Shown here: in pieces, positions 1 through 9,400 of the stretch | Layout of the letters: the number at the start of each line of letters is the position of its first letter | How positions within the stretch are numbered: the first letter of the stretch is position 1 | NCBI RefSeq assembly: GCF_016019935.1 | Contig: NZ_JAECMT010000005.1 | Coordinates: 186,006-250,005 of the forward strand | Origin: Paenibacillus sp. GSMTC-2017 | GTDB taxonomy: Bacteria > Bacillota > Bacilli > Paenibacillales > Paenibacillaceae | DNA length: 64,000 nucleotides | Direction of reading: 5' to 3' | Program-made: the position numbers and the translations under genes | The notes under the pieces: model-generated | The model's database searches: none | Told to the model about the DNA's origin: nothing | Seen by the model: the letters and a program-made list of their open reading frames with translations, nothing else

Positions 1-753
1 CTGCTAGAAAGTAAATTAATTTATAGCGTAATCGGATTTATTCCTGCTTGTGATGGTGTTGATAACGGGCTGTTAATAAGCAATTTAGGTTATCTTCTAG
101 CTCAAAAAGGTTTAAATACATGCATTCTAGATCTTAAAGTCTTTTATCCAAATCTTTATCAATATGTGGACGTAGCTCCACCAAAAAAATCACACGGACT
201 AATTAGAGTACTAAAGAACGACAAAATCGATATTCGGGAAGAGATTAAGGCGACAAAATATGAGCGGCTGTTTCTACTTTCTCCAAGTGTGCAGGACTTA
301 ATGGAGGAATATTTCGACTTTGATTTCGAGCAATTGGAACGCGTCATTACGTCGCTTAAGCAAATGTTTGACATTGTATTAATTGATATCCCTAATATTC
401 CTCCGCTGGAGTTTTGTTTGGGAGCGATGAAATATTGTCATATTGGATTCTTTACGGCTACAGAGAGAATGGAAGCGACGGTTAATATGGTTAAGCTTTT
501 GGATTTCGCTGATTCCGTTGGTATTAGTACATCGAAGTTCAATAACGTTGTTCTGATGAACTTACATAATATTGATTTTGATTATAACGTTTTTAACGAA
601 ATGGGCTTTAAGATTGTGACCGCTTTGCCATTTGTGAAAGATGGGATAGCTAGGGCGAATAGTGGAAACCTCTACGTGAAGGACAATCCACTATTTAATC
701 GTCAATTTATTAAGGAAATTCAAAAGCTAGCTAATCGGCTTGCTGACCAGTAG
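1..753 (+). CDS. TadZ/CpaE-like ParA-family ATPase, 5' truncated by window edge
   Basis: The frame is open from base 1, so the gene begins before the window; an internal GTG at 166 is not a credible start because sequence before it continues the fold. The visible N-terminal part reads like the first strand, P-loop and helix of a MinD/ParA ATPase (VIGFIPAC..., then a helix and ILDL), but the P-loop lacks the usual KGGxGKT lysines (ACDGVDNG). This is typical of degenerate TadZ/CpaE proteins, which in Tad pilus systems act as cytoplasmic localisation factors. A later VLIDIP strand fits the Walker B position. It ends 17 bp before the CpaF-like gene, with which it clearly forms an operon. A diverged ATPase of another kind cannot be excluded because the N-terminus is missing. 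Confidence 0.7.
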   Translation: MLESKLIYSVIGFIPACDGVDNGLLISNLGYLLAQKGLNTCILDLKVFYPNLYQYVDVAPPKKSHGLIRVLKNDKIDIREEIKATKYERLFLLSPSVQDLMEEYFDFDFEQLERVITSLKQMFDIVLIDIPNIPPLEFCLGAMKYCHIGFFTATERMEATVNMVKLLDFADSVGISTSKFNNVVLMNLHNIDFDYNVFNEMGFKIVTALPFVKDGIARANSGNLYVKDNPLFNRQFIKEIQKLANRLADQ

Positions 754-770
754 GAAGGAGGAATAGTGCT

Positions 771-2243
771 GTGCTCACAAGAGGAAAAGTTAGTGATATG
801 CAGCAACGTGTAACTCTTCAGAACCAAGGTAAAGAATCGGCTGAAGAGCAAAAGCAAAAGTATACGACGATAAACTTCGAAGAAGCTTTGGAGCTCTGTC
901 AAAAATATATAACAAAAGTTACAACACATGCATTCAGACGAGAGAGCGATCCTGTCCGAAAACGGGAAATGACAAAGTCTTATATTAACGAGTTTGTAGA
1001 CTCACAACAGCCGATGGTAGAAGGATTTTACGATCTTGTATTGTTGAAGAGTGCACTAACCGATGAAATTACACATTATGGTCCAATAACTAAAGCGATG
1101 GAAGATCCTACAATCGATGAAATTCGAGCGAATGGACCTGATCAAATTTTTGTAGAAAGTGGCGGGAAGACGTTAAGGTGGGATCAATCGTTTACAGATC
1201 GTGAGCATATGGAGCGTATCGTTTCTAAGCTGATTGGTGTCTCAAAGGTGAGGCTGACTCCGAAAATTCCGATGGTCAACGCGCGTACGATTGAAGGGTA
1301 TCGGGTGAATGCAACCCATGCAGAAATATCCCCTTATGATAACCCAGCACTCGTCATCCGGAAGTTTAGTAAAAAGAGTATATCTCCGAAAATGCTAGTA
1401 CAAAATGAGTCGTTTTCGGTTAATATGTACAAGCTGTTGTCGTTAATTCCGAAATCTGATCTATCTTGGATCACGGTCGGACCAACTGGAAGTGGGAAAA
1501 CGACGCTTAACGAAATATTAGTTAAGGAGATCAACCCGCTCTCTCGTATCATTACAATCGAAAATCCTTCCGAAATGCGACTTCAGCAACGTGAGGGCAA
1601 TAGCATACACGGCAAAATTTTAAATGATGTACTGCAATACGAGTCGGTATCAGATGATGATGATTCAAGCCCAGCTACAATGGAGAACTTGCTTATTAAT
1701 GCGATGAGACAATCGCCCCATTGGATCGGACCGGGGGAGTTGCGAACGCCGGGAGAATTTGCTACTGCACTGCGTGCAGCTCAGACGGGGCATTATTTCT
1801 TCTCGACGCTACACGCTGAAGGAGATAAGGAAGCAATCTATCGTTTCTTAACGGCATATCTTATGATCTCTAACGAACCTGCAGAATTAGCTCTTCGAAA
1901 TATTTGTAGTGCTATAAAGTTCGTTATATTTCAAGAAAAGCTTGCGGATGGTACACGGAAGGTTACTGCTATATCTGAAGTGGTAGGCAGCACTGGACTA
2001 GATCCGATCATTAATCCCATTTATCGATTCGAGTGTGATGACGTACTTGAGGAAATAAAGGATGGGGTTAAACAAATTAAGATCGTAGGCAGACATCGAC
2101 GGGTAGGAAAGATATCGCCCGCCATTCAACAAGCAATGCTGAAAGCAGGTATTAAAAAAAGCCGTTTCGAGTTCTATACAAAAGACCCAGTTGAAGACGA
2201 AACAGAGGTGTATGTGTCAGATGAATATGACATTAACCGTTAG
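771..2243 (+). CDS. CpaF/TadA-family secretion ATPase
   Basis: Cytoplasmic hexameric ATPase of the type II/IV secretion superfamily that powers Tad pilus assembly or protein export. The Walker A motif GPTGSGKT lies at residues 237-244. The Walker B/His-box region is recognisable but altered: GPGELRTPGEF stands where GERGxE-type sequence is usual, followed by AAQTGHYFFSTLHAEGD, which keeps the TGH...T.HA signature. At 490 residues it has the family's usual length with an N-terminal extension of about 90 residues. GTG at 771 is chosen because AAGGAGG lies 9 bases upstream; ATG 798 is an alternative. The ATPase name is secure; whether it drives a pilus or takes part in the adjacent type VII export is inference. 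Confidence 0.88.
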   Translation: MLTRGKVSDMQQRVTLQNQGKESAEEQKQKYTTINFEEALELCQKYITKVTTHAFRRESDPVRKREMTKSYINEFVDSQQPMVEGFYDLVLLKSALTDEITHYGPITKAMEDPTIDEIRANGPDQIFVESGGKTLRWDQSFTDREHMERIVSKLIGVSKVRLTPKIPMVNARTIEGYRVNATHAEISPYDNPALVIRKFSKKSISPKMLVQNESFSVNMYKLLSLIPKSDLSWITVGPTGSGKTTLNEILVKEINPLSRIITIENPSEMRLQQREGNSIHGKILNDVLQYESVSDDDDSSPATMENLLINAMRQSPHWIGPGELRTPGEFATALRAAQTGHYFFSTLHAEGDKEAIYRFLTAYLMISNEPAELALRNICSAIKFVIFQEKLADGTRKVTAISEVVGSTGLDPIINPIYRFECDDVLEEIKDGVKQIKIVGRHRRVGKISPAIQQAMLKAGIKKSRFEFYTKDPVEDETEVYVSDEYDINR

Positions 2244-3204
2244 TCTGTTGCTTGGTCTTGCTACATTTATCTTAATTAATGTAGTGTTCAATGTTAGGTT
2301 CTTTAGTGGATCTCTCCGCTATGTATTAGATCAAGTAGATACCATTGCAGAGCATCTTGGTAAATATAATACGAAACGTTATGTGGATCGAATTAAGCGT
2401 GAACGAATTGTTATTCAGAAGGAAAATTTATATGCCAAGTACAACCGATTGGTTGAAGGTTTAATTTTGGATTTTAATTTACCATTTACGTTAGAGAGTT
2501 TTACCTCTCTACTTTGCATTCTATTTACTGTAGTTGCTCTATTAATTGTTGTGTTGATGAAGAGTGTAACATTGTCCGTAGTATTTACGATCTCTATATT
2601 TGTCGGAATGCTCACCTTCTTCGTTATGCAATCTCGATCTATTAAAGCTGAACGATTGGAAAACATTATGGATGCGGAGGACATTATTTGTCCACTTGCA
2701 CGAGAGGGGGTGCTTGTAGCAATTAAAAAGGTAATGGAAAGTGATGAATATATTAGCGCTAATCTACGACCTTATTTCCAGCAATTTATCGACAATTGTG
2801 AAAGCAATGGATATTCCTTCAAGCAAGCGATCATGCTCCTTAACAGGCAACTGGGACCTAAATTCGATAACTTCACGAAAAAGGCTATCGTATTTGAGTA
2901 TAACGAGCGAAAAGGGATGGCAGACATATTTTTAGACATTGTAGATGAAAATGCGGTGTTAAGAGAGCTGAATAGTAAAAAGGATCGTATATTTCGCAGA
3001 ATGAACCGAGACTTTATGATCAAACTTTTTATTGTTTTATTATTCTTTTTGTATGCTTTAACCGTAGAAGATTTCCGAATGTTTATGTTATTTAGCAATG
3101 CAGGCAAGCTAATTAATACTGCAATAATTAGTATAATCTGCTTAAGCTTTGCTAGGACGCAAGTACTTCAAGGCAATCTTGGGGCAGGTGGTACAGCGAA
3201 ATGA
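2221..3204 (+). CDS. TadB-like inner-membrane platform protein (T2SS-F domain)
   Basis: Polytopic membrane protein of the type II secretion F family, which forms the platform on which the CpaF-type ATPase acts. Hydrophobic segments are visible at the extreme N-terminus, as a pair near residues 90-145, and as a pair near the C-terminus; the cytoplasmic helical F domain (FDNFTKKAIVFEYNERKGM...) lies before the last pair. The ATG at 2221 is preferred over an in-frame ATG at 2191 because GAGGTG sits 9 bases before it. The start overlaps the end of the ATPase gene by 23 bases, suggesting translational coupling. The order ATPase-TadB-TadC supports the call; sequence similarity to named TadB proteins is weak by eye. 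Confidence 0.75.
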   Translation: MNMTLTVSLLLGLATFILINVVFNVRFFSGSLRYVLDQVDTIAEHLGKYNTKRYVDRIKRERIVIQKENLYAKYNRLVEGLILDFNLPFTLESFTSLLCILFTVVALLIVVLMKSVTLSVVFTISIFVGMLTFFVMQSRSIKAERLENIMDAEDIICPLAREGVLVAIKKVMESDEYISANLRPYFQQFIDNCESNGYSFKQAIMLLNRQLGPKFDNFTKKAIVFEYNERKGMADIFLDIVDENAVLRELNSKKDRIFRRMNRDFMIKLFIVLLFFLYALTVEDFRMFMLFSNAGKLINTAIISIICLSFARTQVLQGNLGAGGTAK

Positions 3205-4082
3205 TCTTCCTATCGAAGTTTATTGCGATGCTCTCTATTCTCTATCTTATCAAGGTACTCCTACTTCCTTTAATTAAGCCAGTAAGTAGAAGTCAGAAGA
3301 AACGTGCAAGATTGTTTATGAAAGAGCGCAAGAAGGAAATGGCTCAACAGAAGTTTAGGCAACGGAAGCAGAGGCTTGCCTTAACGTATGGGAAGCATTT
3401 CATTAGTACGGGAGAGAGGGTGAGGCTCAAAAAAATGATTGACCGTCTTGACTTGCCGCTTAAGCCAGAAGAAATTCGGTTTGATCAAGTGCTTTATGTC
3501 GGTGCGGCGCTGCTTCTTACGTTGGTGATGATCAAAGTTAATGTATTGCTTGGATGTGGGGCAGCTATCTTTATTGTTCTTGGCTGGCTCTATCCGGTAG
3601 AGGAGCTTGAGAAGCGTATTGAAAAAAAGAACAAAAATATCTCTTTAGATTTCCCTGGATTTTACAGCATGGTTTATTACCAGTATGCAAAGTCTGTCAA
3701 TATTCATCTAGCAGATGTTATCAAGGATTATTTGCCCAATGCCAACCCAGATATTGGAGAAGAGCTTGGGGTGATGCTCGACAATATTGATTTTGGCGAA
3801 GAATATGCATTGAAACGTTTGAAAAAGCGTGTGCCCCTCCATTATGTCATCAAGTTTTGCGATATTATGGAGATTCGTCTTAAGGGATATGATAATGTGT
3901 CCCAAATGTCTTATCTAAAAAACGAGTTAGATAGTTTCAGAATAAGAGCACTTGAGGACGAGCTATTGCAGAGGGAACGAGCGAATAGCCGTATTCAAAT
4001 TGTTTTGATAGTTGTGCTGTTTATTTATATAGCCATCTATTATTTATTTACAATTATGGGCTCAATTAAATTATTCCAATAA
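3201..4082 (+). CDS. TadC-like inner-membrane platform protein (T2SS-F domain)
   Basis: Second F-domain membrane protein, 293 residues, starting inside the stop of the TadB-like gene (ATGA overlap). An N-terminal membrane segment is followed by a very basic stretch (QKKRARLFMKERKKEMAQ), a membrane pair near residues 95-130, the conserved LDFPGFYSMVYYQYAKS region, and a C-terminal membrane helix (IVLIVVLFIYIAIYYLF). In Tad systems TadB and TadC form a heteromeric platform. The pairing and gene order make the call good although individual sequences in this family drift quickly. Confidence 0.72.
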   Translation: MIFLSKFIAMLSILYLIKVLLLPLIKPVSRSQKKRARLFMKERKKEMAQQKFRQRKQRLALTYGKHFISTGERVRLKKMIDRLDLPLKPEEIRFDQVLYVGAALLLTLVMIKVNVLLGCGAAIFIVLGWLYPVEELEKRIEKKNKNISLDFPGFYSMVYYQYAKSVNIHLADVIKDYLPNANPDIGEELGVMLDNIDFGEEYALKRLKKRVPLHYVIKFCDIMEIRLKGYDNVSQMSYLKNELDSFRIRALEDELLQRERANSRIQIVLIVVLFIYIAIYYLFTIMGSIKLFQ

Positions 4083-4105
4083 ATGATGTTATGGAGGAAA
4101 AGACG

Positions 4106-4294
4106 ATGATGAAAAGTAAAATGCAAGCTTTTATTAAAGACGAAAGAGGAGAATTTGGTATTAAGCAAATAGCAGGTTTGGTTGCTGTTCTCGTATTTAT
4201 TGGAATTATTGTGACGACTATTAGTGGTTTGTTGCCAGATTGGATTGCATATGTGTGGGGGTTGTTCACTACTTGGGTTGATAAACAATTGTAA
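4106..4294 (+). CDS. Flp-pilin-like small membrane peptide
   Basis: A 62-residue protein: a short basic N-terminus containing KDERGEFGIKQ followed by a single hydrophobic helix (IAGLVAVLVFIGIIVTTI) and a short amphipathic tail. Size, the DERG-hydrophobic layout and position right after TadB/TadC are what is expected of a Flp-type prepilin, although the canonical G/xxxxEY cleavage site is not clean (GEFGIKQ). The start is set at 4106 because GGAGG at 4093-4097 is 8 bases upstream; the in-frame ATG at 4091 overlaps that ribosome site and is unlikely. It could instead be a small structural membrane subunit that is not processed. Confidence 0.6.
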   Translation: MMKSKMQAFIKDERGEFGIKQIAGLVAVLVFIGIIVTTISGLLPDWIAYVWGLFTTWVDKQL

Positions 4295-4312
4295 TAATTT
4301 GAGGTGAGCTAA

Positions 4313-4810
4313 TTGCAAGGAATAGCAAAAGCTATACTCATTACACTTTTGACATCAATCGGTATCGTGCTTCTTACCAATATGGCCTTTTTCTTCCCTT
4401 GGTATTTGACGCTAGTATCTGAAACCTATTACGTTTCACAAGTGGCGGCAACTGACAATTACGTATCAAGAGCAAATTACGATGATATAAAGGATTCATT
4501 GGAAGATAAACCCATATTCTCGAAGAGGAAAGATGATATTCAAATATGGGTTCACAAATCCGAAGAGTATTCCAATCCATCTAAGAGTGCCATTCCGATC
4601 GTCGATAGAAGCGATTATAGTGATTATGTTTATGATGAGGAGAAGCCCTACCAGCAAAGAGGAGAAACGATATATGTGAAAATTGCAGCGGTATATCCTC
4701 TAAGCATTACGCTCTGGGGTGAAGAACATACCGCTGAAATTCCGGTATCCTTCAAGATGACGACGGTGGGGCTTAAGCATTACAAGGATCTTCCTTATTA
4801 TGAGAATTGA
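4313..4810 (+). CDS. TadE-like membrane-anchored protein (pseudopilin-like)
   Basis: A 165-residue protein with one N-terminal membrane helix (residues about 4-30, ILITLLTSIGIVLLTNMAFFF) and a soluble, probably extracytoplasmic domain rich in Asp/Tyr. Starts at TTG with GAGGTG 6 bases upstream. Together with the next gene it occupies the slot of TadE/TadF minor pseudopilins in Tad operons. No cysteine, enzymatic motif or signal cleavage site is obvious. The family name is an inference from topology and context rather than a strong sequence match. Confidence 0.5.
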   Translation: MQGIAKAILITLLTSIGIVLLTNMAFFFPWYLTLVSETYYVSQVAATDNYVSRANYDDIKDSLEDKPIFSKRKDDIQIWVHKSEEYSNPSKSAIPIVDRSDYSDYVYDEEKPYQQRGETIYVKIAAVYPLSITLWGEEHTAEIPVSFKMTTVGLKHYKDLPYYEN

Positions 4811-4825
4811 TAGGATGAATTCATT

Positions 4826-5317
4826 GTGAGATTGATTGCATATGGAATATTGTTTGTTACGCTGGCATCAATTATACTTGTCCCCTTAATTGAATTAGCA
4901 GTCGTCTATCGGGAGAAGATCGTATTAGATTCAGCGATAAGAAATGCAAGTAGAGTTGCAAAGGATCGGGCGCTTCAAACGGAAGGGATTCGGGATTTGA
5001 ATGCGGATATCGATGAAGAGAAGTTTAAAACGTATTTCTCAGAAGCGTTTAGAGATGTAATGAATCTAACGGCATCATCATCTGCTGGGAACACGTTAAC
5101 CTATAAGTCAACCGATGGCAGATATGAAACATTAACAGTCAATCTTCAATTCGATGAGCTATCTAAGCCAGAAGGCTTGGTTACAGAAGTTAAGGTTAGA
5201 GCAGAAGCTTCTTATATTTTCAAGACGAAGCTGATGCGAACAGTAGAAGAAGTTAATCCAGCGGTTAACTATCAACTCGTGACGGAACGGGAGTATGTTC
5301 TGACTGTGAGAAATTGA
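4826..5317 (+). CDS. TadE/TadF-like pseudopilin
   Basis: 163 residues starting at GTG. The N-terminal hydrophobic helix is followed directly by YREKIVLDSAIRNASRVAKDRAL, which resembles the region after the TadE helix where many members have a run such as '...LDxAAxxAARxA'. The remainder is a beta-rich soluble domain. It lies 15 bp after the preceding membrane protein and 15 bp before the YukD-like gene, so it marks the join between the Tad and type VII parts of the operon. Role inferred: minor pilin or assembly factor. Confidence 0.6.
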   Translation: MRLIAYGILFVTLASIILVPLIELAVVYREKIVLDSAIRNASRVAKDRALQTEGIRDLNADIDEEKFKTYFSEAFRDVMNLTASSSAGNTLTYKSTDGRYETLTVNLQFDELSKPEGLVTEVKVRAEASYIFKTKLMRTVEEVNPAVNYQLVTEREYVLTVRN

Positions 5318-5332
5318 GGAGAATTGCGATCT

Positions 5333-5563
5333 ATGGACTACGTCATGGTAACTTTTCAGTTCGGGAGCAGTAATCCGATTGATCTCAAACTTCCTACCTT
5401 CGTGATCGTTGAGGAACTTCTAGTCATTCTTCATGAGGCAGTCGGCTCTCCTGCAGGAAGAGATCATATTTTGCAGGCGGAGCCGCTTGGAAGAATATTG
5501 AACAATAATCGGACGCTTGAGGAAGAGGGAGTCACTCAAGGCACTCTGCTTACTCTCGTCTGA
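5333..5563 (+). CDS. YukD/EsaB-like ubiquitin-fold protein
   Basis: A 76-residue protein with the ubiquitin-like pattern of YukD/EsaB: an initial beta-hairpin (YVMVTFQFGSSNPIDLKLP), a helix (VIVEELLVILHEAV), and a C-terminal part with LGRILNNNRTLEEEGVTQGTLLTLV, matching the typical 'L...L.D.GI.DGD.L.L' ending. EsaB/YukD is a cytosolic regulatory or structural component of Firmicutes type VII secretion. ATG 5333 is preferred to TTG 5324 because the AGGAGA at 5317-5322 is 10 bases from the ATG but abuts the TTG. Strong call, reinforced by the EssC gene downstream. Confidence 0.85.
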   Translation: MDYVMVTFQFGSSNPIDLKLPTFVIVEELLVILHEAVGSPAGRDHILQAEPLGRILNNNRTLEEEGVTQGTLLTLV

Positions 5564-5577
5564 GAAGGAGCAATGGA

Positions 5578-6396
5578 ATGACAGGTAATATTCCGAATGG
5601 TGGTCTCGTACTCCAAGTAAGGGACCATCTCATCGTTACGGATGTAAAGAGTTATTCCGGAACGAGATTGTTGTCGATTGATTCTAATGAGACGAAGCAG
5701 AAAGCAACGGACAGCCTGCTATGGTATATGAACACGGATGGAATTGCGGTGTATTATAGCAACCAGAGAAAAGGTCATGCCTTATACCGTTTGTTGATCG
5801 ACTCTATGAGTGATGAATTGCTGCTCAACAAGCCATGTGGCCACATTGTTCTTCATAAGGATTGGATCTATTACATAGACGAGAATAGTCAACATCTTTA
5901 TCGCTGCCATATGAATGGACAGGAAGATCGAGTCGTTGTTAAAGATAAAATATGGAGCTTTGTTCTCGTGAACGGCAAGATCATTTATTCAACGCCAATG
6001 GGAATAAAGATGTGCGATGAATCTAGCTCATCTCATGAACTTATAACAGATGCCACTGGTTATCTACTTATCCGAGTGGGGGAGAGAATTGCATTTTCTA
6101 ATCAAAAGGGGAACGATGCTCTAACTCTTATGGGATTGGATGGCAGTCACCCGGTTACTGTTGATGGGATACAGGCAGCAAGCTTAAATACCGACGGAGA
6201 ATATATCTATTGTACGAATGCTCTAAACAATCGAAGTATATACCGAGTAGATCCGATTAGTTTAAGAAATATACGTATATCGGGGCAAAGCGCTGACTAC
6301 TTGCATATTTTTCGAAATACCCTCTATTATTGCAGCGACCACGAATGGTACCAGCTGTCACTTTCTGGAGGAGAAGCGACCAAAATCATTCTGTGA
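5578..6396 (+). CDS. DUF5050-like predicted beta-propeller protein
   Basis: 272 residues with no signal peptide or membrane segment. Repeated 'I(Y/F)(Y/S)...' strand pairs recur about every 40-45 residues (LLWYMNTDGIAVYYSN, HKDWIYYIDENSQHLYRC, NGKIIYSTPMG, DGEYIYCTNALNNRSIYRV, FRNTLYYCSDHEWYQL), which is the signature of DUF5050/PQQ-like propellers. It lies between the YukD and EssC genes, starting 14 bp after the former with GAAGGAG upstream, so it is probably a cytosolic component of the apparatus, perhaps a scaffold. It is not one of the standard EsaA/EssA/EssB/EsaB/EssC set. Confidence 0.65.
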   Translation: MTGNIPNGGLVLQVRDHLIVTDVKSYSGTRLLSIDSNETKQKATDSLLWYMNTDGIAVYYSNQRKGHALYRLLIDSMSDELLLNKPCGHIVLHKDWIYYIDENSQHLYRCHMNGQEDRVVVKDKIWSFVLVNGKIIYSTPMGIKMCDESSSSHELITDATGYLLIRVGERIAFSNQKGNDALTLMGLDGSHPVTVDGIQAASLNTDGEYIYCTNALNNRSIYRVDPISLRNIRISGQSADYLHIFRNTLYYCSDHEWYQLSLSGGEATKIIL

Positions 6397-6409
6397 GGTG
6401 AATGCGTGA

Positions 6410-9400
6410 TTGAATATGAATTTTAGTCGCCAACCAAGATTTCTACCAGACTTCCCACAAGGTGAGGTCGAAGTTCCTGACCCGCCAATACTGAACGAAA
6501 AGCCCGAAATAGGCTGGTTCGGATTGCTGATCCCGCCAGCGGTTATGCTTGTTGTTACATTGTTAATTGCTATGACGAATCAATCACTATATATGTTGTT
6601 ATCTATTTCGATGACTATTATGACATTAATAGGTTCACTTGCTGGAGCTGCCAGCCAAATTAAGAAATATAAGAATAAAAAGAAGGAACGTGAAGAGAAA
6701 TATCTTCAGTTTATTACGGATACGAGAAGTGAACTTGCAATCGCGAAGGAACAACAAACAAAAGCGATGAACGAAATGTATCCAAACCCATCCGATTGTG
6801 TGCAAAGAATTATACGTACAGACAATAAGCTATGGGAGAAAACACCATCCCACAGAGATTTTTTATCGTTAAGACTTGGCTTAGGCAGTTCACCTCTAGA
6901 AATGCGAATCAATTACACAAAACAGGCGGTAATACTCGACACAGATCCACTACTTATGGAACCGCAACGACTTGCACAAGAGTACGAAAAAATACCTCAA
7001 GTTCCAATCACCATGAACCTACTAGAAAAAGAAATATGCGGAATTGCCGGTGAGACCGATAAGACGACTGAAATGCTGGAAGTGCTGCTCTTACAAATTA
7101 TCACTCACCACGGATATGACGATGTGAGAATCATCATGCTAACCAACGAAGAAAATGTACAGAGATGGAGATGGACCAGATTTTTGCCACATATTTGGGA
7201 TGATAGCTTTGGAGCGAGATTTCTGCTCTGTGGCAAGGCGATGGCACATCAAACATTGTCTGCGCTTTATAACGTCTTGAAGGAAAGAGAAATGAGAGCA
7301 CAAGGTGGAGCAACATTGCCACACTATGTATTTATAGTGGAAGATCCTACGTTGCTTGAGAATGAACATATTAGCAAATATCTTTACAATGGATCATCCA
7401 AATTAGGTGTATCGACAATCTTTATTTCCCAGAACAAATCTTATCTCCCGATGAATTGTAACGTCGTTGTTAACTTACAGGGGAAAAGTGGGGAGATGGC
7501 AGATCGAATAACCGGCAAAAAAACATTGTTTGCTCCAGACCTGACACAAGTTAAAGATCTAGAAGACGTTGCTAGAAAGCTTGCGCCGCTTCGTATTAAA
7601 AATACGAATGCAAATTTCAGTTTGACCGCTTCCATCACACTTCTAGAAATGCTTCAAGTGAAAAGAGTTACTGATTTGAATGTTACTTCACTTTGGCGCC
7701 GGAATCGTACGTATATGGGGATGAGTGTACCTATTGGGGCAAAAGCAGGTGGAGCATTATTTCATCTGGATATGCATGAGACTGGATTCGGTCCGCATGG
7801 TCTAGTCGCGGGAACAACGGGATCTGGAAAGAGTGAGCTGCTGCAAAGCATCATCATTTCTCAAGCTATTCATTATCATCCTCATGATATCGTATTTGTC
7901 CTTATTGATTATAAGGGCGGCGGTATGGCAGACGTATTCAAAGGTATGCCTCATCTAGTAGGTACGATTACAAATTTGGATGGAAACCAAACGACTAGAG
8001 CATTGTTATCGATAAAGAGCGAGCTAATGACTAGACAACGTGTATTTTCGAAGTACGGTGTGAATAACATCGACAAGTACCAAAAACTCTATTATAGCGG
8101 CTCGGTTAGTGGAATGCCTCCTGTCCCGCATCTTATTATGATTGCCGATGAGTTTGCAGAATTAAAGCAAGACAAGCCTGACTTTATGAAAGAGCTTGTT
8201 AGTACAGCGCGGGTGGGACGAAGTCTTGGTGTTCATCTTATATTGGCAACACAAAAGCCTGCTGGCGTTGTCGATGATCAAATATGGAGTAACTCAAAGT
8301 TCAAAATCTGTTTGAAAGTACAAGATGAAGCGGATAGTAAAGATGTTATTAAACGTCCAGATGCAGCATTGATCAAGGAGCCAGGACGTGCATACATTCA
8401 GGTAGGAAACGATGAAGTGTTCGAATTGTTCCAATCGACTTTCTCTGGAGCAAATTACGATCCTGATGGCGAACAGCAGAAGTCTGAGAATAAGTCTAAG
8501 CGAGTATTTAAGGTAGCGCTTAATGGCGGTCAAGAACAAATTTATCCTTTGTTCGAAGAGAAGATAAAAAATGATGAGACCGTATCACAGCTCTTAGCGA
8601 TGGTGGAGCATATTAAGAAGGCTGCGGAAAGCTCGAATATAGAATCTCTCAAGGGACCTTGGCTTCCTCCATTACCTGAAAAAATTAATCTGGATAGTGT
8701 TCTATCATACGACCAGCAGAAAAAAGCGATAACAAAAAGAGACGCATTGTTCAGTGTGCCGATTGGAATTGCTGATGATCCAAGATCCCAAACGCAAAAT
8801 ATTTTGGAAATAGATTTTGCTAATGAAGGTAACTTATTCGTATATGGTAGTTCAGGAACGGGGAAGACAGTCCTTATAAAAACAATATGTCTTTCCGTTG
8901 CTCTTCATTATTCTCCTCAAGACGTTCATATCTATATATTGGATTTCGGGGGCAATACTCTGAAGTCGTTGCAGAAGTTGCCGCATGTAGGTGGAGTTGT
9001 AACGATCGAGCAAGAGGAGCGTTTGGAACAATTTCTACTCTTTATGTTCCGCATCATTGAGGAGCGCAAGTTATTATTTGAGGTTGGTAATTACGAAGGA
9101 TTTAATGATTATAGAAAAACAGGGGAAGCTCTCCCGGCAATATTAATAGCAGTTGACAACTATTATGCACTTTCAGAGACGTACGAAGATGCAGATGATC
9201 GCATGATTCTATTAGCAAGGGAAGGCGCAAGATACGGTATTTATTTGGTTGCTAACTCTTCCAATACGACATTAATCCGGTACAAGCTATCTGTAAACTT
9301 CAAACAAGCGATCAGCTATCAGATGACAGATAGGTCAGAGTACGATGGTATTGTAGGCAGAACAGAAGGGCTTGAGCCTTCGAAGGTTGTAGGCAGGGGA

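Noticed and set aside
166..753. GTG at 166 as the start of the first gene
   Set aside because: The same frame is open to base 1 and encodes the first strand and P-loop region of the fold, so the gene is cut by the window edge.
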